From: Desulfobacteraceae bacterium UBA5616
Lineage (GTDB): Bacteria; Desulfobacterota; Desulfobacteria; Desulfobacterales; UBA5616
DNA: 64,000 bases
Assembly: GCA_002423615.1 (NCBI GenBank)
Contig: DIKO01000063.1
Coordinates: 1 to 64,000 of the forward strand
Reading direction: 5' to 3'
Below the pieces are notes generated by a model that was given only the letters and a program-made list of their open reading frames with translations, did no database searches and had not been told where the DNA came from. Shown here one piece after another: positions 45,718 to 55,895 of the stretch. The position numbers and the translations under genes are program-made. Positions within the stretch are counted from its first letter, which is position 1; every line of letters starts with the position of its first letter.

Positions 45718-48700
45718 TTATGTTTTGATCTCAAGCGCCTCGCGCCTCGACTCCAGCCAGTCATAAAGGGTCGGCAGGACTACAAGTGTCAAAATGGTTG
45801 ACGTTACAAGTCCGCCCATGACCACGACCGCCAGGGGTTTTTGAATATCCGCGCCTGATCCCGTGGCATAGAGCATGGGAAGATGACCGATAAAACTGGT
45901 GAGCGCCGTCATCAGGAGAGGCCTGAAACGTAATTCGCACCCCATATGAACGGTTTCGGCCACGCTTTTGCCGCTCTGACGGAGCTGTCTGAAAAAAGCC
46001 ATCAGCACGACTCCGTTCTGAACCGCAATACCCAAGAGAACGATAAAGGACACGGCGGCCGATACGGACAAGGGCATGCCGAACGCCCAGATGGCGAAAA
46101 TACCCCCGACCAGGGCAAACGGCAGGTTTAATATAACCAGCAATGAATCCCGAAGGGAGCCAAGCGCCAGGTACAAAAGGAGCAGAATCAACATCAGGGC
46201 GATGGGAACAACAACAGAAAGCCGCCGCATGGCTCGCTGCTGGTTTTCAAACTGCCCCCCGTATTCCAGAAAATACCCGGGCGGCAATTCTTTTTCTATG
46301 CCGGATAGTGATTGCCGGGCTTCTGCGACAAAACTTCCAAGATCGCGGTCTCTGATATTGACCTCTGTGGCGACGCGGCGCATTCCCATTTCGCGGGTGA
46401 TCTGGGCTGGTCCTTCAACCACTTTAATGTCCGAGATCCTTTTAAGCGGGAAGCGGGCGCCGCCAGCACCCGGAATCATAAGTTCCTTTATGGTTTCAAT
46501 ATTATTGCGAAAATTATCCGTGAACCTGACAACAACCGAAATTCGCATTTGTCCGTCAACCACCTGGGTGGCCTCGCGGCCGGCCAGGGCAGTTTCGACA
46601 ACATCATTGACGTCCTCCACACTAATCCCGAACCGGGCCATCTCGTGCCGGTTATAGGCGATCTCAATCTGTTCCATCCCGGACACCTGTTCCACTTTAA
46701 CATCTTCGGCCCCTTGGAGGGTGCTCAGTTTTCCGGCAATGCGGTCTGAAAATGCCTTGAGTTTTTCAAGATCCGGGCCGAATACTTTTACCGCGAGATC
46801 GCTTTTGACGCCGGATATCAATTCGTTGACCCGCAGCGCAATGGGTTGTGAAAATGACAGGCGGATGCCGGGGATCGCTGAGAGTTCCCTGTTCATGTCC
46901 TCAATCAGTTGAACTTTGTTTCTTCCGGTTTTCCATTGCTTTACCGGATAGAGCATAATGAAAAGATCCGTCTGTTCAGGCCCCATCGGGTCTTCCGAAA
47001 TTTCAGCCCGGCCGGTTTTGCTCACCACGGTTTCGACTTCCGGAAAAATCGACAGCAACCGCTTTTCCATAAATGTCGCCACATCCCTTGACCCGTCCAG
47101 CGACGCATTGGGTAGACGCACCACATTAACGGCTATGGCGCCTTCATCCAAATACGGGATAAATTCGGTTCCGATCCGGGGAATTAAAAAAAGGGCGACG
47201 ACGACGGCAAGTAATGACACCCCCAGCGTCAGCCATATTTTCTTCCTGGCCTTACCAAGAAACCGGAGATACCCACTGTGGAATCTTTGTATAAATTTAA
47301 ACTGCTTTTCTTTTTCCTGTTTCAGCGTCATTTCGGAAAACACAGGTACAATGGTCAATGCCACCACCAGGGAAACCAGAATGGCAAAGATCATGGTCAA
47401 GGTCAGGGGGAGAAACATTTTCCCTTCAATCCCCTGAAGGGTAAACAGCGGTACAAGCACAATCACGATGATCAAAATGGAAAATGAAACCGGCCGCGCT
47501 ACTTCGCTGACAGCTTCCACAACAACCTGCCGACGCAGTTGGGGGTCAACGCGTTCGGCAAGATGCCGCCGGATGTTTTCCACAATGACGATGGAAGCAT
47601 CCACCACCATGCCGACGGAAAACGCAAGCCCTCCGAGACTCATGAGATTTGAACTGATACCGGCCCAACCCATGACCATAAACGTGGCCAGGAATGTGAT
47701 CGGCAGGGACGCAACGACGATCAGCGCCGTCCGCAGTTCTGCAAGGAAGAGAAACAGCACCAGAATGACAAAAATCCCGCCCTCCATCAGGGCGTTCATA
47801 ACGGTTTTGATGCATGCCTGGATCAGGGCCGTCCGGTCATAGAACACATTGATTCGGGCGCCTTTCGGCAGGCTGTTTTCGATTTGCGGAATCGCAGCCT
47901 TCACCCTGGAGACAACATCCTTTGAATTTTCACCCCGGAGCATGATGACCATGCCCGCGACGGATTCTCCCTTTCCGTCCCGGGTCACTGCGCCCTGCCG
48001 AGACTGAGGTCCTGCCTTCACATGGGCGACATCCTGAACATGAACCGGCACCCCGTCATATGCCTTGATCACGGTATTTGAAATATCGCCGACGGTAGAC
48101 AGCAGACCGATCCCTCTGATGTAGGTCTGCTCTGAACCCCGGACGATAAATCCGCCCGCTGCATTGGCATTATTTTTCTCTATTGCCTCCACCACATCCC
48201 GAAGCGTCAGACCATATTTGATCAGTGCGTCCGGATTGACCAGAACCTGATACTGGCGGACAAATCCACCGAAGCTGTTGACTTCGTTTACCCCCTTGAT
48301 AGGCTTGAGCTGGGGGGTTATCAAAAAATCCTGAATGGCCCGAAGCTCCATGGGAGACAACGTGTCGCTTTCCACCGTGTACTGAAAAATCTCACCCAAT
48401 CCCGTGCTGGTGGGGCCGAGCTTCGGCGATACATTGGACGGAAGATCGGGCAGGGCCAATTGCACCCGCTCAAACACCTGCTGCCGGGCGAAATAAATGT
48501 CCGCATCGTCTTCAAAAACCACCACCACCTGGGAAAGTCCTGCTTTGGACAGAGAGCGAACCGAAATAACGCCGGGAACGCCCCCCATCTGTTGCTCAAG
48601 GGGAAAGGTTACCTGCTGTTCGATGTCAGCGGGCGACAGCCCGTCAGCTTCAGAGAGAACCATTACCTGAACATTGGTTACATCCGGAAATGCGTCAATG

Positions 48701-48801
48701 GGAAGCCGCGTCCACACAAGAACGCCGCCCAATACAATCAAAAAGGTCAGAGACAGCACAAAAAACCGGAACCGGAGGATAATCTCAGCCATCTTTTTCA
48801 T
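45718..48801 (-). CDS. czcA: Heavy-metal efflux RND transporter (CzcA/CusA family)
   Basis: The 1027-residue inner-membrane RND pump of the HME group would export divalent metal from periplasm or cytosol. Evidence is the DAFPDVTNVQVMVLSEADGLSPADIEQQVTFPLE N-terminal region, twelve membrane segments in two groups, and the SVGMVVDASIVIVENIRRHLAE helix-4-type motif with conserved Asp. FSQPIALRVNELISGVKSD matches CzcA more than CusA. It is the last gene of the outer-membrane factor, adaptor and pump operon. The metal (Zn, Co, Cd or Ni) cannot be told. Confidence 0.88.
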   Translation of the reverse strand: MKKMAEIILRFRFFVLSLTFLIVLGGVLVWTRLPIDAFPDVTNVQVMVLSEADGLSPADIEQQVTFPLEQQMGGVPGVISVRSLSKAGLSQVVVVFEDDADIYFARQQVFERVQLALPDLPSNVSPKLGPTSTGLGEIFQYTVESDTLSPMELRAIQDFLITPQLKPIKGVNEVNSFGGFVRQYQVLVNPDALIKYGLTLRDVVEAIEKNNANAAGGFIVRGSEQTYIRGIGLLSTVGDISNTVIKAYDGVPVHVQDVAHVKAGPQSRQGAVTRDGKGESVAGMVIMLRGENSKDVVSRVKAAIPQIENSLPKGARINVFYDRTALIQACIKTVMNALMEGGIFVILVLFLFLAELRTALIVVASLPITFLATFMVMGWAGISSNLMSLGGLAFSVGMVVDASIVIVENIRRHLAERVDPQLRRQVVVEAVSEVARPVSFSILIIVIVLVPLFTLQGIEGKMFLPLTLTMIFAILVSLVVALTIVPVFSEMTLKQEKEKQFKFIQRFHSGYLRFLGKARKKIWLTLGVSLLAVVVALFLIPRIGTEFIPYLDEGAIAVNVVRLPNASLDGSRDVATFMEKRLLSIFPEVETVVSKTGRAEISEDPMGPEQTDLFIMLYPVKQWKTGRNKVQLIEDMNRELSAIPGIRLSFSQPIALRVNELISGVKSDLAVKVFGPDLEKLKAFSDRIAGKLSTLQGAEDVKVEQVSGMEQIEIAYNRHEMARFGISVEDVNDVVETALAGREATQVVDGQMRISVVVRFTDNFRNNIETIKELMIPGAGGARFPLKRISDIKVVEGPAQITREMGMRRVATEVNIRDRDLGSFVAEARQSLSGIEKELPPGYFLEYGGQFENQQRAMRRLSVVVPIALMLILLLLYLALGSLRDSLLVILNLPFALVGGIFAIWAFGMPLSVSAAVSFIVLLGIAVQNGVVLMAFFRQLRQSGKSVAETVHMGCELRFRPLLMTALTSFIGHLPMLYATGSGADIQKPLAVVVMGGLVTSTILTLVVLPTLYDWLESRREALEIKT

Positions 48802-48809
48802 GCTTTCTC

Positions 48810-50201
48810 CTATTCTGCGCAGCCGGCACCCATTTTCGACCTGAGAACGTCTGATTTTAAAAGAAATGAGCCGTCGGCAATAATCGTCTGATCCTTATCA
48901 AGCCCCTGTCGGATCTCAGTATAGCCGTCAAAGGACACGCCGGTGATCACCGGACGTCTGATCCAGTAGCCCTCTTCCTTGTGGACAAACACAAAGGACC
49001 GTCCCTGATCGGAAAGAACCGCGGCATCCGGAACAGCCGGAACAACATCATCGGCCCGGGCCATCACGACCACATTGACGAACATGCCCGGCCGCAGGAG
49101 CTTGTCCGGATTTGCCACACTGATACGCGCCTGTATGGTCCTTGTGGATTCATCCATTTTCCCCGACACGGCCTCAAGGATTCCCGGATATGTTTTTCCG
49201 TCTGCACCCGGCGCCGTCACTTGACAGGGGATCCCGCCGGCATGGAGTGGCAGCAGCACCGAATCCGTTTCCTTGATGTCCGCCCTGATCCACACCGATG
49301 AAAGGTCTGAGACAAGCATGATCTCCCTACCCGCCTCCACCTGGTCCCCCGGGCTTGCAAAGCGCTCCAGAACCATGCCGTCAATGATTGCATATACCGG
49401 CAGAATGCCGTTTATACCGGCGATTTCTGTGCCGAGAGAGTTGATCTCTTTTTGGGGAATCCCCATTCGTTCCAGCCTGGAGCGGGCACCGGCCAGTTCA
49501 ATTTCAGCCTCAATCTGCCTGTTTTTTGCTTCTATTACTTCCACTTCAGCAGAGACCTTCTTTTTGAACAGCTTGGCTTCGCGCTCTGCAGTTTTCACTG
49601 CAAGGGACAGGGCTGCGGCTTTTTTCAGATAATCGGCCTTTGCTTCAGCAGCTTCCGTGCCGTCAAGCTCAAATAACACATCCCCTTTTGACACCTGACT
49701 CCCGATGTCCGCCATTATCTTCCGGATAATTCCTGAAACGGCACTTGAGACGCGAATGGAGGCCAGATCATTGGTAACGACTTCCCCGGTCAGGGATAAA
49801 GGCCGGCCCATACGACGATCAACAGGCTTTGCAGTTGAAACAAGGCCGACTTGTCCCTGTTTGGTAAAAATTGCGTCGGCCAATTTGACGACTCCCAGCT
49901 CATACCGACACTCGTCGCATGTGTAATGCAACACATCATGCTCGCAGGTTGCCGACCAGATTTCGTCTATGCTCCGGTCAAGGTCAGATACTTCCTGATC
50001 AGCAACATCATGGGAACACTCATCATGGGCGTCGATCTTCTCCTGTTCATCATGGGCATGACCTTTTTTCACCATTTTTCCAACCGATTCCAATTCCGTA
50101 TTTTTCATGGAAGAATCAGCCTGTTGATTCCATACAAGGAATCCGCCTCCCATTATTAGGATGCATCCCATTATCGTTATAACAACTTTTCCGGTTCTCA
50201 T
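48810..50201 (-). CDS. czcB: RND efflux periplasmic adaptor with heavy-metal-binding N-terminus (CzcB-like)
   Basis: The 463-residue adaptor has an N-terminal signal anchor and a His/Asp/Glu-rich stretch with GHAHDEQEKIDAHDE. A short CEHDVLHYTCDECRYELG module resembles the heavy-metal-binding YHS-like domain. Membrane-fusion domains follow (lipoyl VSSAVSGIIRKIMADIGSQVSKGDVL, coiled coil about 175-260, barrel). The metal-binding leader could hand ions to the pump. It overlaps closely with the pump gene (8-base gap). Confidence 0.87.
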   Translation of the reverse strand: MRTGKVVITIMGCILIMGGGFLVWNQQADSSMKNTELESVGKMVKKGHAHDEQEKIDAHDECSHDVADQEVSDLDRSIDEIWSATCEHDVLHYTCDECRYELGVVKLADAIFTKQGQVGLVSTAKPVDRRMGRPLSLTGEVVTNDLASIRVSSAVSGIIRKIMADIGSQVSKGDVLFELDGTEAAEAKADYLKKAAALSLAVKTAEREAKLFKKKVSAEVEVIEAKNRQIEAEIELAGARSRLERMGIPQKEINSLGTEIAGINGILPVYAIIDGMVLERFASPGDQVEAGREIMLVSDLSSVWIRADIKETDSVLLPLHAGGIPCQVTAPGADGKTYPGILEAVSGKMDESTRTIQARISVANPDKLLRPGMFVNVVVMARADDVVPAVPDAAVLSDQGRSFVFVHKEEGYWIRRPVITGVSFDGYTEIRQGLDKDQTIIADGSFLLKSDVLRSKMGAGCAE

Positions 50202-50217
50202 TTAAAGTTCTCCTCTC

Positions 50218-51606
50218 TTATTTGTTGTCAGCCAGGCTTTGCCCGGTCAATCGCTCGATGTCGGCTTTTGATTTATGATAATCGCCAATCGCTGAGATAT
50301 ATTGGTGTTTAACTTCAAAAAAGGCCCGTTGGGTTTCAAGGACCCCAAGATAGCCGATCTTTCCCTCCCGGTATCCTTCAAGTGCTGCTGAAAAGGCAGT
50401 TTGGGCCGCAGGAATGGCGATTTCCAGGAGTGAGATTGTGGTTAAGTATGAGGAGGAAAAATCCTGATAGGCCTGATCCAGGTCCTTCTGCGTTTTCAGT
50501 ATGGCGGCTTTCCGGCTTTCCCGGATCTGGGCGAAATTGGACCTCGCTTCCATCGTTCCTCCCTGGTTCCGGTTAAACAGAGGAAGGGGAATTGATGCGG
50601 TCATGACAAACGCCACATCGTCGGATTCGTTGTAATAGCGGGGACCCGCGCCCACCGTCAGATCCGGAATTCTTTCCGCGGCAGCCAGACCGATCAACCT
50701 CCGGTGTTTCTCCATTTCCGTATCCCATCCGGCCAGATCCGGGTTTTTGGATAAATTCGCCTCAAGACTCTCAAGAGGCGGCGGCGGAGCAAGGATCCTG
50801 ATATCGGCAATGACTCTTTCAAATATCGGTTTCGGACTTCCCCATGTTGCGGCGAGTTTTTTCCGCGCGGTTTCAAGCTCCCGCTTTGCCTGCTCATATT
50901 CGATCCGGATTTTCGTCACCGTTACTTTGGATTGTAATTCCTCCAGGGGTGGTGCTTTCCCTGCCTTGACGCGCTCAGCCACCAGGTTGTAGGCATCGTC
51001 CGTCACCGCCATGATTTCAGCGGCGATAGCGGATTTTTCCTGGGCTGCTATCACCTCCCAGAAAGCTTTGGATATGTCGGCGTACACATCCAGTCGTTTG
51101 CTCTCATAATCCCATTGGGTAATATTTTTTTCCAAAGCGGCAACTTGCCTTCTTTTACCGCGTTTTCCGCCAAGTTCGATCATCTGGTGGATTTGAATGG
51201 TAGTTTCTGCGCTGTTAAATCCGTTATGGCCATCGTTACCGCCGAAATTTTCAATAGATGTTTCTATTTCAGGGTTGGGGAACAATCCTTTCTGGACGAG
51301 CCTGGCTTCCGCCGCACGCACCTCCCAGGAAAATGAAGCCAGTTCGGGATTCTGAAAAAGGCCCAGAAAAAGTGCTTGTTCCAGGGTAATAACGCCGGCC
51401 GGGTTGGAATCAGTCGGCTTATCGGGAACCGTGCCGGAATCTCCCGCAACCGGGACGGCATTCTCCGGATTGAATGTCGGATATTGATCGCCCAGGGGTC
51501 TTTTTGGCGGTCCCGACATATCCGGAGACTGGAAGGAAAACCCGATCCCTGAGCAGGCCCATGACATGAGGATGAAAAGGATAGATATGCATATGCGTTT
51601 AACCAT
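50218..51606 (-). CDS. czcC: TolC-family outer-membrane efflux protein (CzcC-like)
   Basis: The 462-residue outer-membrane factor begins with a signal peptide that could also be a lipobox (MSWAC). It has two OEP repeats. The helical segments with NPELASFSWEVRAAEARLVQKG and NPDLAGWDTEMEKHRRLIGLA form the tunnel. ATG at 51606 follows GGGAGA; a reading from 51642 is longer and lacks it. With the adaptor and pump it completes a tripartite metal exporter. Confidence 0.87.
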   Translation of the reverse strand: MVKRICISILFILMSWACSGIGFSFQSPDMSGPPKRPLGDQYPTFNPENAVPVAGDSGTVPDKPTDSNPAGVITLEQALFLGLFQNPELASFSWEVRAAEARLVQKGLFPNPEIETSIENFGGNDGHNGFNSAETTIQIHQMIELGGKRGKRRQVAALEKNITQWDYESKRLDVYADISKAFWEVIAAQEKSAIAAEIMAVTDDAYNLVAERVKAGKAPPLEELQSKVTVTKIRIEYEQAKRELETARKKLAATWGSPKPIFERVIADIRILAPPPPLESLEANLSKNPDLAGWDTEMEKHRRLIGLAAAERIPDLTVGAGPRYYNESDDVAFVMTASIPLPLFNRNQGGTMEARSNFAQIRESRKAAILKTQKDLDQAYQDFSSSYLTTISLLEIAIPAAQTAFSAALEGYREGKIGYLGVLETQRAFFEVKHQYISAIGDYHKSKADIERLTGQSLADNK

Positions 51607-51758
51607 AATACTCTCCCGGCAGTTGAGTGGATTGAGATTCACCGCATTATCGCAAAGGCCTGGGATGTCGGCGAAAACAAGTGCCGAATCATGCCCGATG
51701 AGCGTGAAGCGATGTGTGGTTTAAAAAATGATTTTTAATCGGGTAAAAAGAGAGGGGT

Positions 51759-52175
51759 TCAGATCAGAAGAACAATTGTACCGAGGGATTCATGGGTGAT
51801 GCTTTTCACATGGAGAGTATCGACAAAAGTGAACAAGGCATCCCGGTATGACGGGATCAGGAATTGGGGCGTATCGAATTGAAGGCATGTCTGAAGTTTG
51901 GGTTGGATACCGTTGTTCAGAAGTGTTGCAGGTTCTTCAGCCTTTTTTGAAATCGGGATGTCCACACAGAAGCACGGATCTTTTTCTTGTGAATAACGGC
52001 CGGATTTGGTACAGGAAAAACATTCATCTGATGACTTTAACTCTATGGAGAAATGATCCGAGGCTCCGAGGCAAAGGATGATGTCGCCGGCATGGCTGAC
52101 CGGCATGAATAAAAAAAACAGATGCAGGGCCACGATGCTGTAGAATATTTTTTTATGTCGGATAAGCGATTTCAT
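51759..52175 (-). CDS. Cys-rich exported protein of unknown function at the head of the metal efflux operon
   Basis: The 138-residue protein has a signal peptide (residues about 1-29, ...MPVSHA). Several Cys residues follow (LCLGAS, DECFSCTKSG, DPCFCVD, QTCLQFD). Small Cys-rich exported proteins at this position are common upstream of czcCBA-like genes in Deltaproteobacteria, but the function is unknown. It may bind metal. A predicted promoter with an ATGAA-TC-TTCAT repeat lies just upstream. Confidence 0.65.
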   Translation of the reverse strand: MKSLIRHKKIFYSIVALHLFFLFMPVSHAGDIILCLGASDHFSIELKSSDECFSCTKSGRYSQEKDPCFCVDIPISKKAEEPATLLNNGIQPKLQTCLQFDTPQFLIPSYRDALFTFVDTLHVKSITHESLGTIVLLI

Positions 52176-52193
52176 GAGTTATATTTTTTAACA

Positions 52194-52221
52194 AATATAA
52201 TTGATGAATCTTCATTGTCAA
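52194..52221 (-). promoter_or_regulatory. Predicted promoter/operator of the metal efflux operon
   Basis: On the minus strand TTGACA (52221-52216) and TATATT (52199-52194) are 16 bases apart. The spacer holds an inverted repeat ATGAA-TC-TTCAT (52204-52215) that could bind a metal sensor. The spacing is too short for a MerR-type stretched promoter. No regulator gene is nearby. Confidence 0.45.
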
Positions 52222-52258
52222 GAAAAATTGATGGAAAGGTGCTGATGGTGAGGCCCCG

Positions 52259-52876
52259 ATGAATTCGAATTCAGAGGAAGTCGAAGTTAAATTTTTTTTG
52301 GAAGAAGAGGGCGCGGCCAAAGAAGCCGTTTTTCAAGCGGGAGGGGTTTCATTGGGTCGATTTTTCGAATTAAATATTCGATATGATGATAAAAACGAAT
52401 CCATCGGACGGCAAAAATGCCTGCTCAGACTCAGAAAAGACCGGAAAACCCGGCTGACCTATAAGTCCCCCCCCGACATCGACGATTCCCGGTTTAAAAT
52501 CTTGAGGGAAATGGAAATTGAAGTAAACGATTTCGAAACCACCCGGCACATCCTCAACGCCCTGGGATTTTTTGAGGTGCAACGATATGAAAAATTCCGG
52601 GAAACCTTTACCATCGGTAAAACGCAGATTCTCATGGATGCCATGCCCTATGGCGATTTTCTGGAAATCGAAGGTGAAAAAGCGGACATCCTGGATATAG
52701 CCGGAAAAATCGGCATGAAATGGGAAGACCGGATTCTCGCCAACTATCTTGAAATATTTGAAGGCCTGAAAAACAGGCTGAATTTTTCCTTCAATAACGT
52801 CACCTTCAACAATTTTAACACGGTTTCGGGGGACTTTTCGGCCATTATCCGAACCTTTCAAGCGGGGGGGCCATAG
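52259..52876 (+). CDS. CYTH-domain protein (class IV adenylate cyclase / triphosphatase-like)
   Basis: The 205-residue protein has the signature ExExK as EVEVKFFL at residues 7-14. Further strand motifs (LLRLRKDRKTRLTYKSP, EMEIEVNDFE, YGDFLEIEGE) are typical of the CYTH tunnel fold. This fold hydrolyses triphosphate substrates or, in class IV cyclases, makes cAMP. No other cAMP gene is nearby, so triphosphatase action is equally likely. It is followed by an EEP-fold phosphodiesterase 11 bases later. Confidence 0.8.
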   Translation: MNSNSEEVEVKFFLEEEGAAKEAVFQAGGVSLGRFFELNIRYDDKNESIGRQKCLLRLRKDRKTRLTYKSPPDIDDSRFKILREMEIEVNDFETTRHILNALGFFEVQRYEKFRETFTIGKTQILMDAMPYGDFLEIEGEKADILDIAGKIGMKWEDRILANYLEIFEGLKNRLNFSFNNVTFNNFNTVSGDFSAIIRTFQAGGP

Positions 52877-52887
52877 AAGAATCCGCC

Positions 52888-53667
52888 ATGTTTCGTGTGT
52901 TCACACTGAATTTACGGTTCGGTCTGGCAAAGGACGGGGCCAACAGCTGGCCCTTCAGGAAATACGCCTACCCTTCGCTGTTGAACAGGTTCCCCTCGGA
53001 TTTTTTTTGTTTCCAGGAAGCCAATGACTTTCAGATCGATTATATCAAGGGCCTTTTAAAAAGTCACCGCGTTATCGGCCGGCGAAACCCCGCCCCGGCA
53101 TTCTGGCAAAACAATGTCATTTTTTATCATTCAAAATGGGAATGTTTTCACTGGGAGCATTTTTTCCTGAGCCCCACGCCGGACATCCCCAGCCGTTATC
53201 CTGAAAGCCGCTGGCCGCGCCAGTGCACCATCGGCGTTTTCAGAAACAACCGGCGCGAGCTGATCTGCGTCAACACCCATTTTGATTTTGAATCCGGTGT
53301 CCAGCAGAAAAGTGCGGAATTGATTCTCTGCCGCATCGCCCGGTTTGACCCTGTTCTGCCCACAGTGATCCTCGGAGATTTTAACGCAGACCCGTCCGGC
53401 GCGTGTTACAAAAGCTTCACCCGGCCGACCCATGGCCTATTCCCGGTGAAGGCCGGATTTAAAAATGCCTTTACCCCTCCCTTCCCGGGAACCCATCATG
53501 GATTTACGGGAAGTTCCGACGGTGATCATATCGACTGGATTCTTTACCGTGGAGGATTAACCCGAAAAAGCGCCGATGTCATACCAGGCCTTTTCAATGG
53601 AATTTATCCGTCGGATCATTTTCCCCTGATTGCGGAGTTCATGCTGGAAGACGAATCCGGGAAATGA
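52888..53667 (+). CDS. Endonuclease/exonuclease/phosphatase (EEP) family protein
   Basis: The 259-residue hydrolase shows the family motifs LNLRFGLAKDGANSW, FCFQEAND (metal Glu), NTHFDFES, ILGDFNADPSG and the terminal SDHFPLIAEF (catalytic Asp-His). The fold acts on nucleic acid, phosphoinositides or other phosphodiesters. Cotranscription with the CYTH gene suggests joint nucleotide or polyphosphate processing, which is inference only. It converges on ruvB. Confidence 0.82.
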   Translation: MFRVFTLNLRFGLAKDGANSWPFRKYAYPSLLNRFPSDFFCFQEANDFQIDYIKGLLKSHRVIGRRNPAPAFWQNNVIFYHSKWECFHWEHFFLSPTPDIPSRYPESRWPRQCTIGVFRNNRRELICVNTHFDFESGVQQKSAELILCRIARFDPVLPTVILGDFNADPSGACYKSFTRPTHGLFPVKAGFKNAFTPPFPGTHHGFTGSSDGDHIDWILYRGGLTRKSADVIPGLFNGIYPSDHFPLIAEFMLEDESGK

Positions 53668-53669
53668 CT

Positions 53670-54734
53670 TCAGGTGTTACCCCGTCCGCTCCCCTCGAAC
53701 AACCTGGTCTGGACCTTGTACCCCAGATGCCGGCAGGCGCCCTCCGATGCCTTGCGTCCCGATGAGGTTCGAATGACAAAACCGATTTTCAGCAAATAGG
53801 GTTCCACCACATCCACCAGGGTATCGGTTTCTTCCTGCAAGGTCGCGGATATCGCCTCGATGCCCACCGGTCCGCCGTGATAAAAATCAATGATGGTTTT
53901 CAGGTATCGGCGATCCAGGTGGGTAAGCCCCATTTCATCCACACCTTCCAGCCTCAACCCCTCGTCAACGGTTTTCCGGTTGACCTTTCCGTCGGCCCGG
54001 ACCTCGGCATAATCCCGAACCCGCTTTAAAAGCCGGTTGACGATCCTGGGTGTTCCCCTGGATCGTCTGGATAGCTCCCCGGCCCCCTCTTCATCCACAG
54101 TTACCTGCAGAAGGGCTGCGGATCTTAAGGTAATGTCGACCAGGTCTTTTTCGGTGTAGAAATCCAGGCTTCGCATGATGCCGAAACGGTCTCGCAACGG
54201 CGCCGACAGCAGGCCCACCCGGGTGGTGGCGCCCACCAGCACGAACCGATTCAGCCGATAGCGATGGCTCCTGGCATGGATGCCCTTATCGAAGACAAAA
54301 TCAATGGCAAAATCCTCCATGGCCGAGTAAAGAAATTCTTCCACGATTTTGGGGATCCGATGGATTTCATCTATAAAGAGGACATCCCCTTCTCCCAAAT
54401 GGGTCAGGATGCCGATCAGGTCGCCTCCCTTTTCAAGAGCCGGACCGGAAGTCACCGTAAGGTCCGAACCCATCTCATTGGCAATAATATGGGCGAGCGT
54501 GGTCTTCCCAAGCCCCGGAGGGCCGTGCAAAAGCACATGGTCAATGGGTTCGCCCCTCTGTTTTGCCGCTTCAATGGCAATTTTCAGGGTTTCCACCACT
54601 TCGTTCTGTCCCACATAATCGGACAATCGTTCCGGGCGCAGGGAAAGGATGTCGTGTTCATGATCATCGGGAAGGCACATTCCGGAAACGATGTTCGAAC
54701 TCGTGGAAAAATGTTTTAGAATCTCATCCGTCAT
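53670..54734 (-). CDS. ruvB: Holliday junction branch-migration helicase subunit RuvB
   Basis: This AAA+ motor has Walker [10 protein letters not shown], Walker B FIDEIHR, sensor motif [15 protein letters not shown] and a C-terminal winged helix ([18 protein letters not shown]...). It forms hexameric rings driving branch migration with RuvA. Its ATG overlaps ruvA's stop by four bases. The 354 residues are typical. Confidence 0.97.
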   Translation of the reverse strand: MTDEILKHFSTSSNIVSGMCLPDDHEHDILSLRPERLSDYVGQNEVVETLKIAIEAAKQRGEPIDHVLLHGPPGLGKTTLAHIIANEMGSDLTVTSGPALEKGGDLIGILTHLGEGDVLFIDEIHRIPKIVEEFLYSAMEDFAIDFVFDKGIHARSHRYRLNRFVLVGATTRVGLLSAPLRDRFGIMRSLDFYTEKDLVDITLRSAALLQVTVDEEGAGELSRRSRGTPRIVNRLLKRVRDYAEVRADGKVNRKTVDEGLRLEGVDEMGLTHLDRRYLKTIIDFYHGGPVGIEAISATLQEETDTLVDVVEPYLLKIGFVIRTSSGRKASEGACRHLGYKVQTRLFEGSGRGNT

Positions 54735-55345
54735 TTATTTCGTTCCCCGCGATACACCTCATCAAAGAGTTCCTCGGGTGTTTCAATATGGACGTTTCGC
54801 TTCATGGCTTCATTGATCATGCGTTTGGCGTCAAGGGGTTTATGACCGAGCTGACTGACAAGAACCTCATACACCTGGTTCGCCACATCAGGAACGACGC
54901 CAGGCGGTTCTTCTTCTTTCCGGATCAATACAAATTTTTCCATTTTCCCGGAAAGGGAGGCCACAATCTTGAGTGCCGTCCTTTCCCCGATACCCTTTAA
55001 GTTTTTCAATGCCGCAGCGTCTTTTGCCTCGATGGCCCTGGCGATTTCACGGACCGGCATGTTCAGGGCTTTAACGGCTTTCAGGGGACCGATGGCTTCA
55101 ACAGAAATGAAGTGCAGAAAAAATTCCTTTTCAGCATCGAGGTTGAAGCCGATAAGGACCGGTTTGGGCTGTTTTTCCGTCTGGTGATAGTAGATATTCA
55201 GGGAAATCGCATCCCCGATGGATTTACCGTGAAACGTTTCCATGACAAATGCCGGCAACAGGACCTCATACCCCACCTGATTTGCCAGCACCAGAATGCG
55301 GTCGCCTTCTTTTTTCAGCAGCTTTCCTTCCAGGTATCCTATCAT
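54731..55345 (-). CDS. ruvA: Holliday junction-binding protein RuvA
   Basis: The 204-residue protein has an OB-fold N-terminus ([31 protein letters not shown]) and helix-hairpin-helix motifs ([16 protein letters not shown]). A C-terminal UBA-like domain III ([23 protein letters not shown]) contacts RuvB. It sits between ruvC and ruvB. Confidence 0.97.
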   Translation of the reverse strand: MIGYLEGKLLKKEGDRILVLANQVGYEVLLPAFVMETFHGKSIGDAISLNIYYHQTEKQPKPVLIGFNLDAEKEFFLHFISVEAIGPLKAVKALNMPVREIARAIEAKDAAALKNLKGIGERTALKIVASLSGKMEKFVLIRKEEEPPGVVPDVANQVYEVLVSQLGHKPLDAKRMINEAMKRNVHIETPEELFDEVYRGERNK

Positions 55346-55378
55346 ACTTTAACAACACCCAACCTTCGGCAAGGTATT

Positions 55379-55864
55379 TTAAACGCCGGTTTTATTTCGA
55401 TAAAGTCCGATAAGTGCCAACCCGAGGGCGTCCGAGGCATGAAAGGGGCGTATGGCCTTGGATTGATTCAGAAGATTCCGGACCGCGGTTTCCAGTTGAG
55501 ATTTCGTGGCGTTGCCGTTTCCGGTGATCACCTGCTTGGCCTCCCGGACCGAAATTTCGATCACCGGCAACCCCGCCTTGCACCCCGCCAGAAGGATTAC
55601 CCCCGTCACTTTCCCGAGTGCGATGCCGGATTTAGGGTATTTTTCCATTGAAAATACATCTTCAACGACCATCATGTCGGGTTTCTGGCTTTGCAGAACT
55701 TCCGTTAATTTGGAATAGATAAAATCCAGGCGGTTGGGCAGGGACATGTCCTTGGAGGTGTAAATACCGCCGTAGGAATATCCACTGACATTAACATCGA
55801 ACCCCTGCACAACGCCGATCCCGGTCGCGGCCAGGCCGGGATCTATGCCGATGATTTTAGTCAT
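55379..55864 (-). CDS. ruvC: Holliday junction resolvase RuvC
   Basis: This 161-residue RNase H-fold nuclease begins KIIGIDPGLAATGIG (catalytic Asp). It has the VVEDVFSMEKYPKSG region (Glu) and a later His-Asp pair (HASDALGLALIG). It cuts Holliday junctions after RuvAB migration. Confidence 0.95.
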   Translation of the reverse strand: MTKIIGIDPGLAATGIGVVQGFDVNVSGYSYGGIYTSKDMSLPNRLDFIYSKLTEVLQSQKPDMMVVEDVFSMEKYPKSGIALGKVTGVILLAGCKAGLPVIEISVREAKQVITGNGNATKSQLETAVRNLLNQSKAIRPFHASDALGLALIGLYRNKTGV

Positions 55865-55895
55865 TCCCTGCTTTGCTGTTGCGGATTGAAGCGGT

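Noticed and set aside
52194..52221. MerR-type stretched promoter for the metal operon
   Set aside because: The spacer is 16 bases, while MerR promoters have about 19-20.
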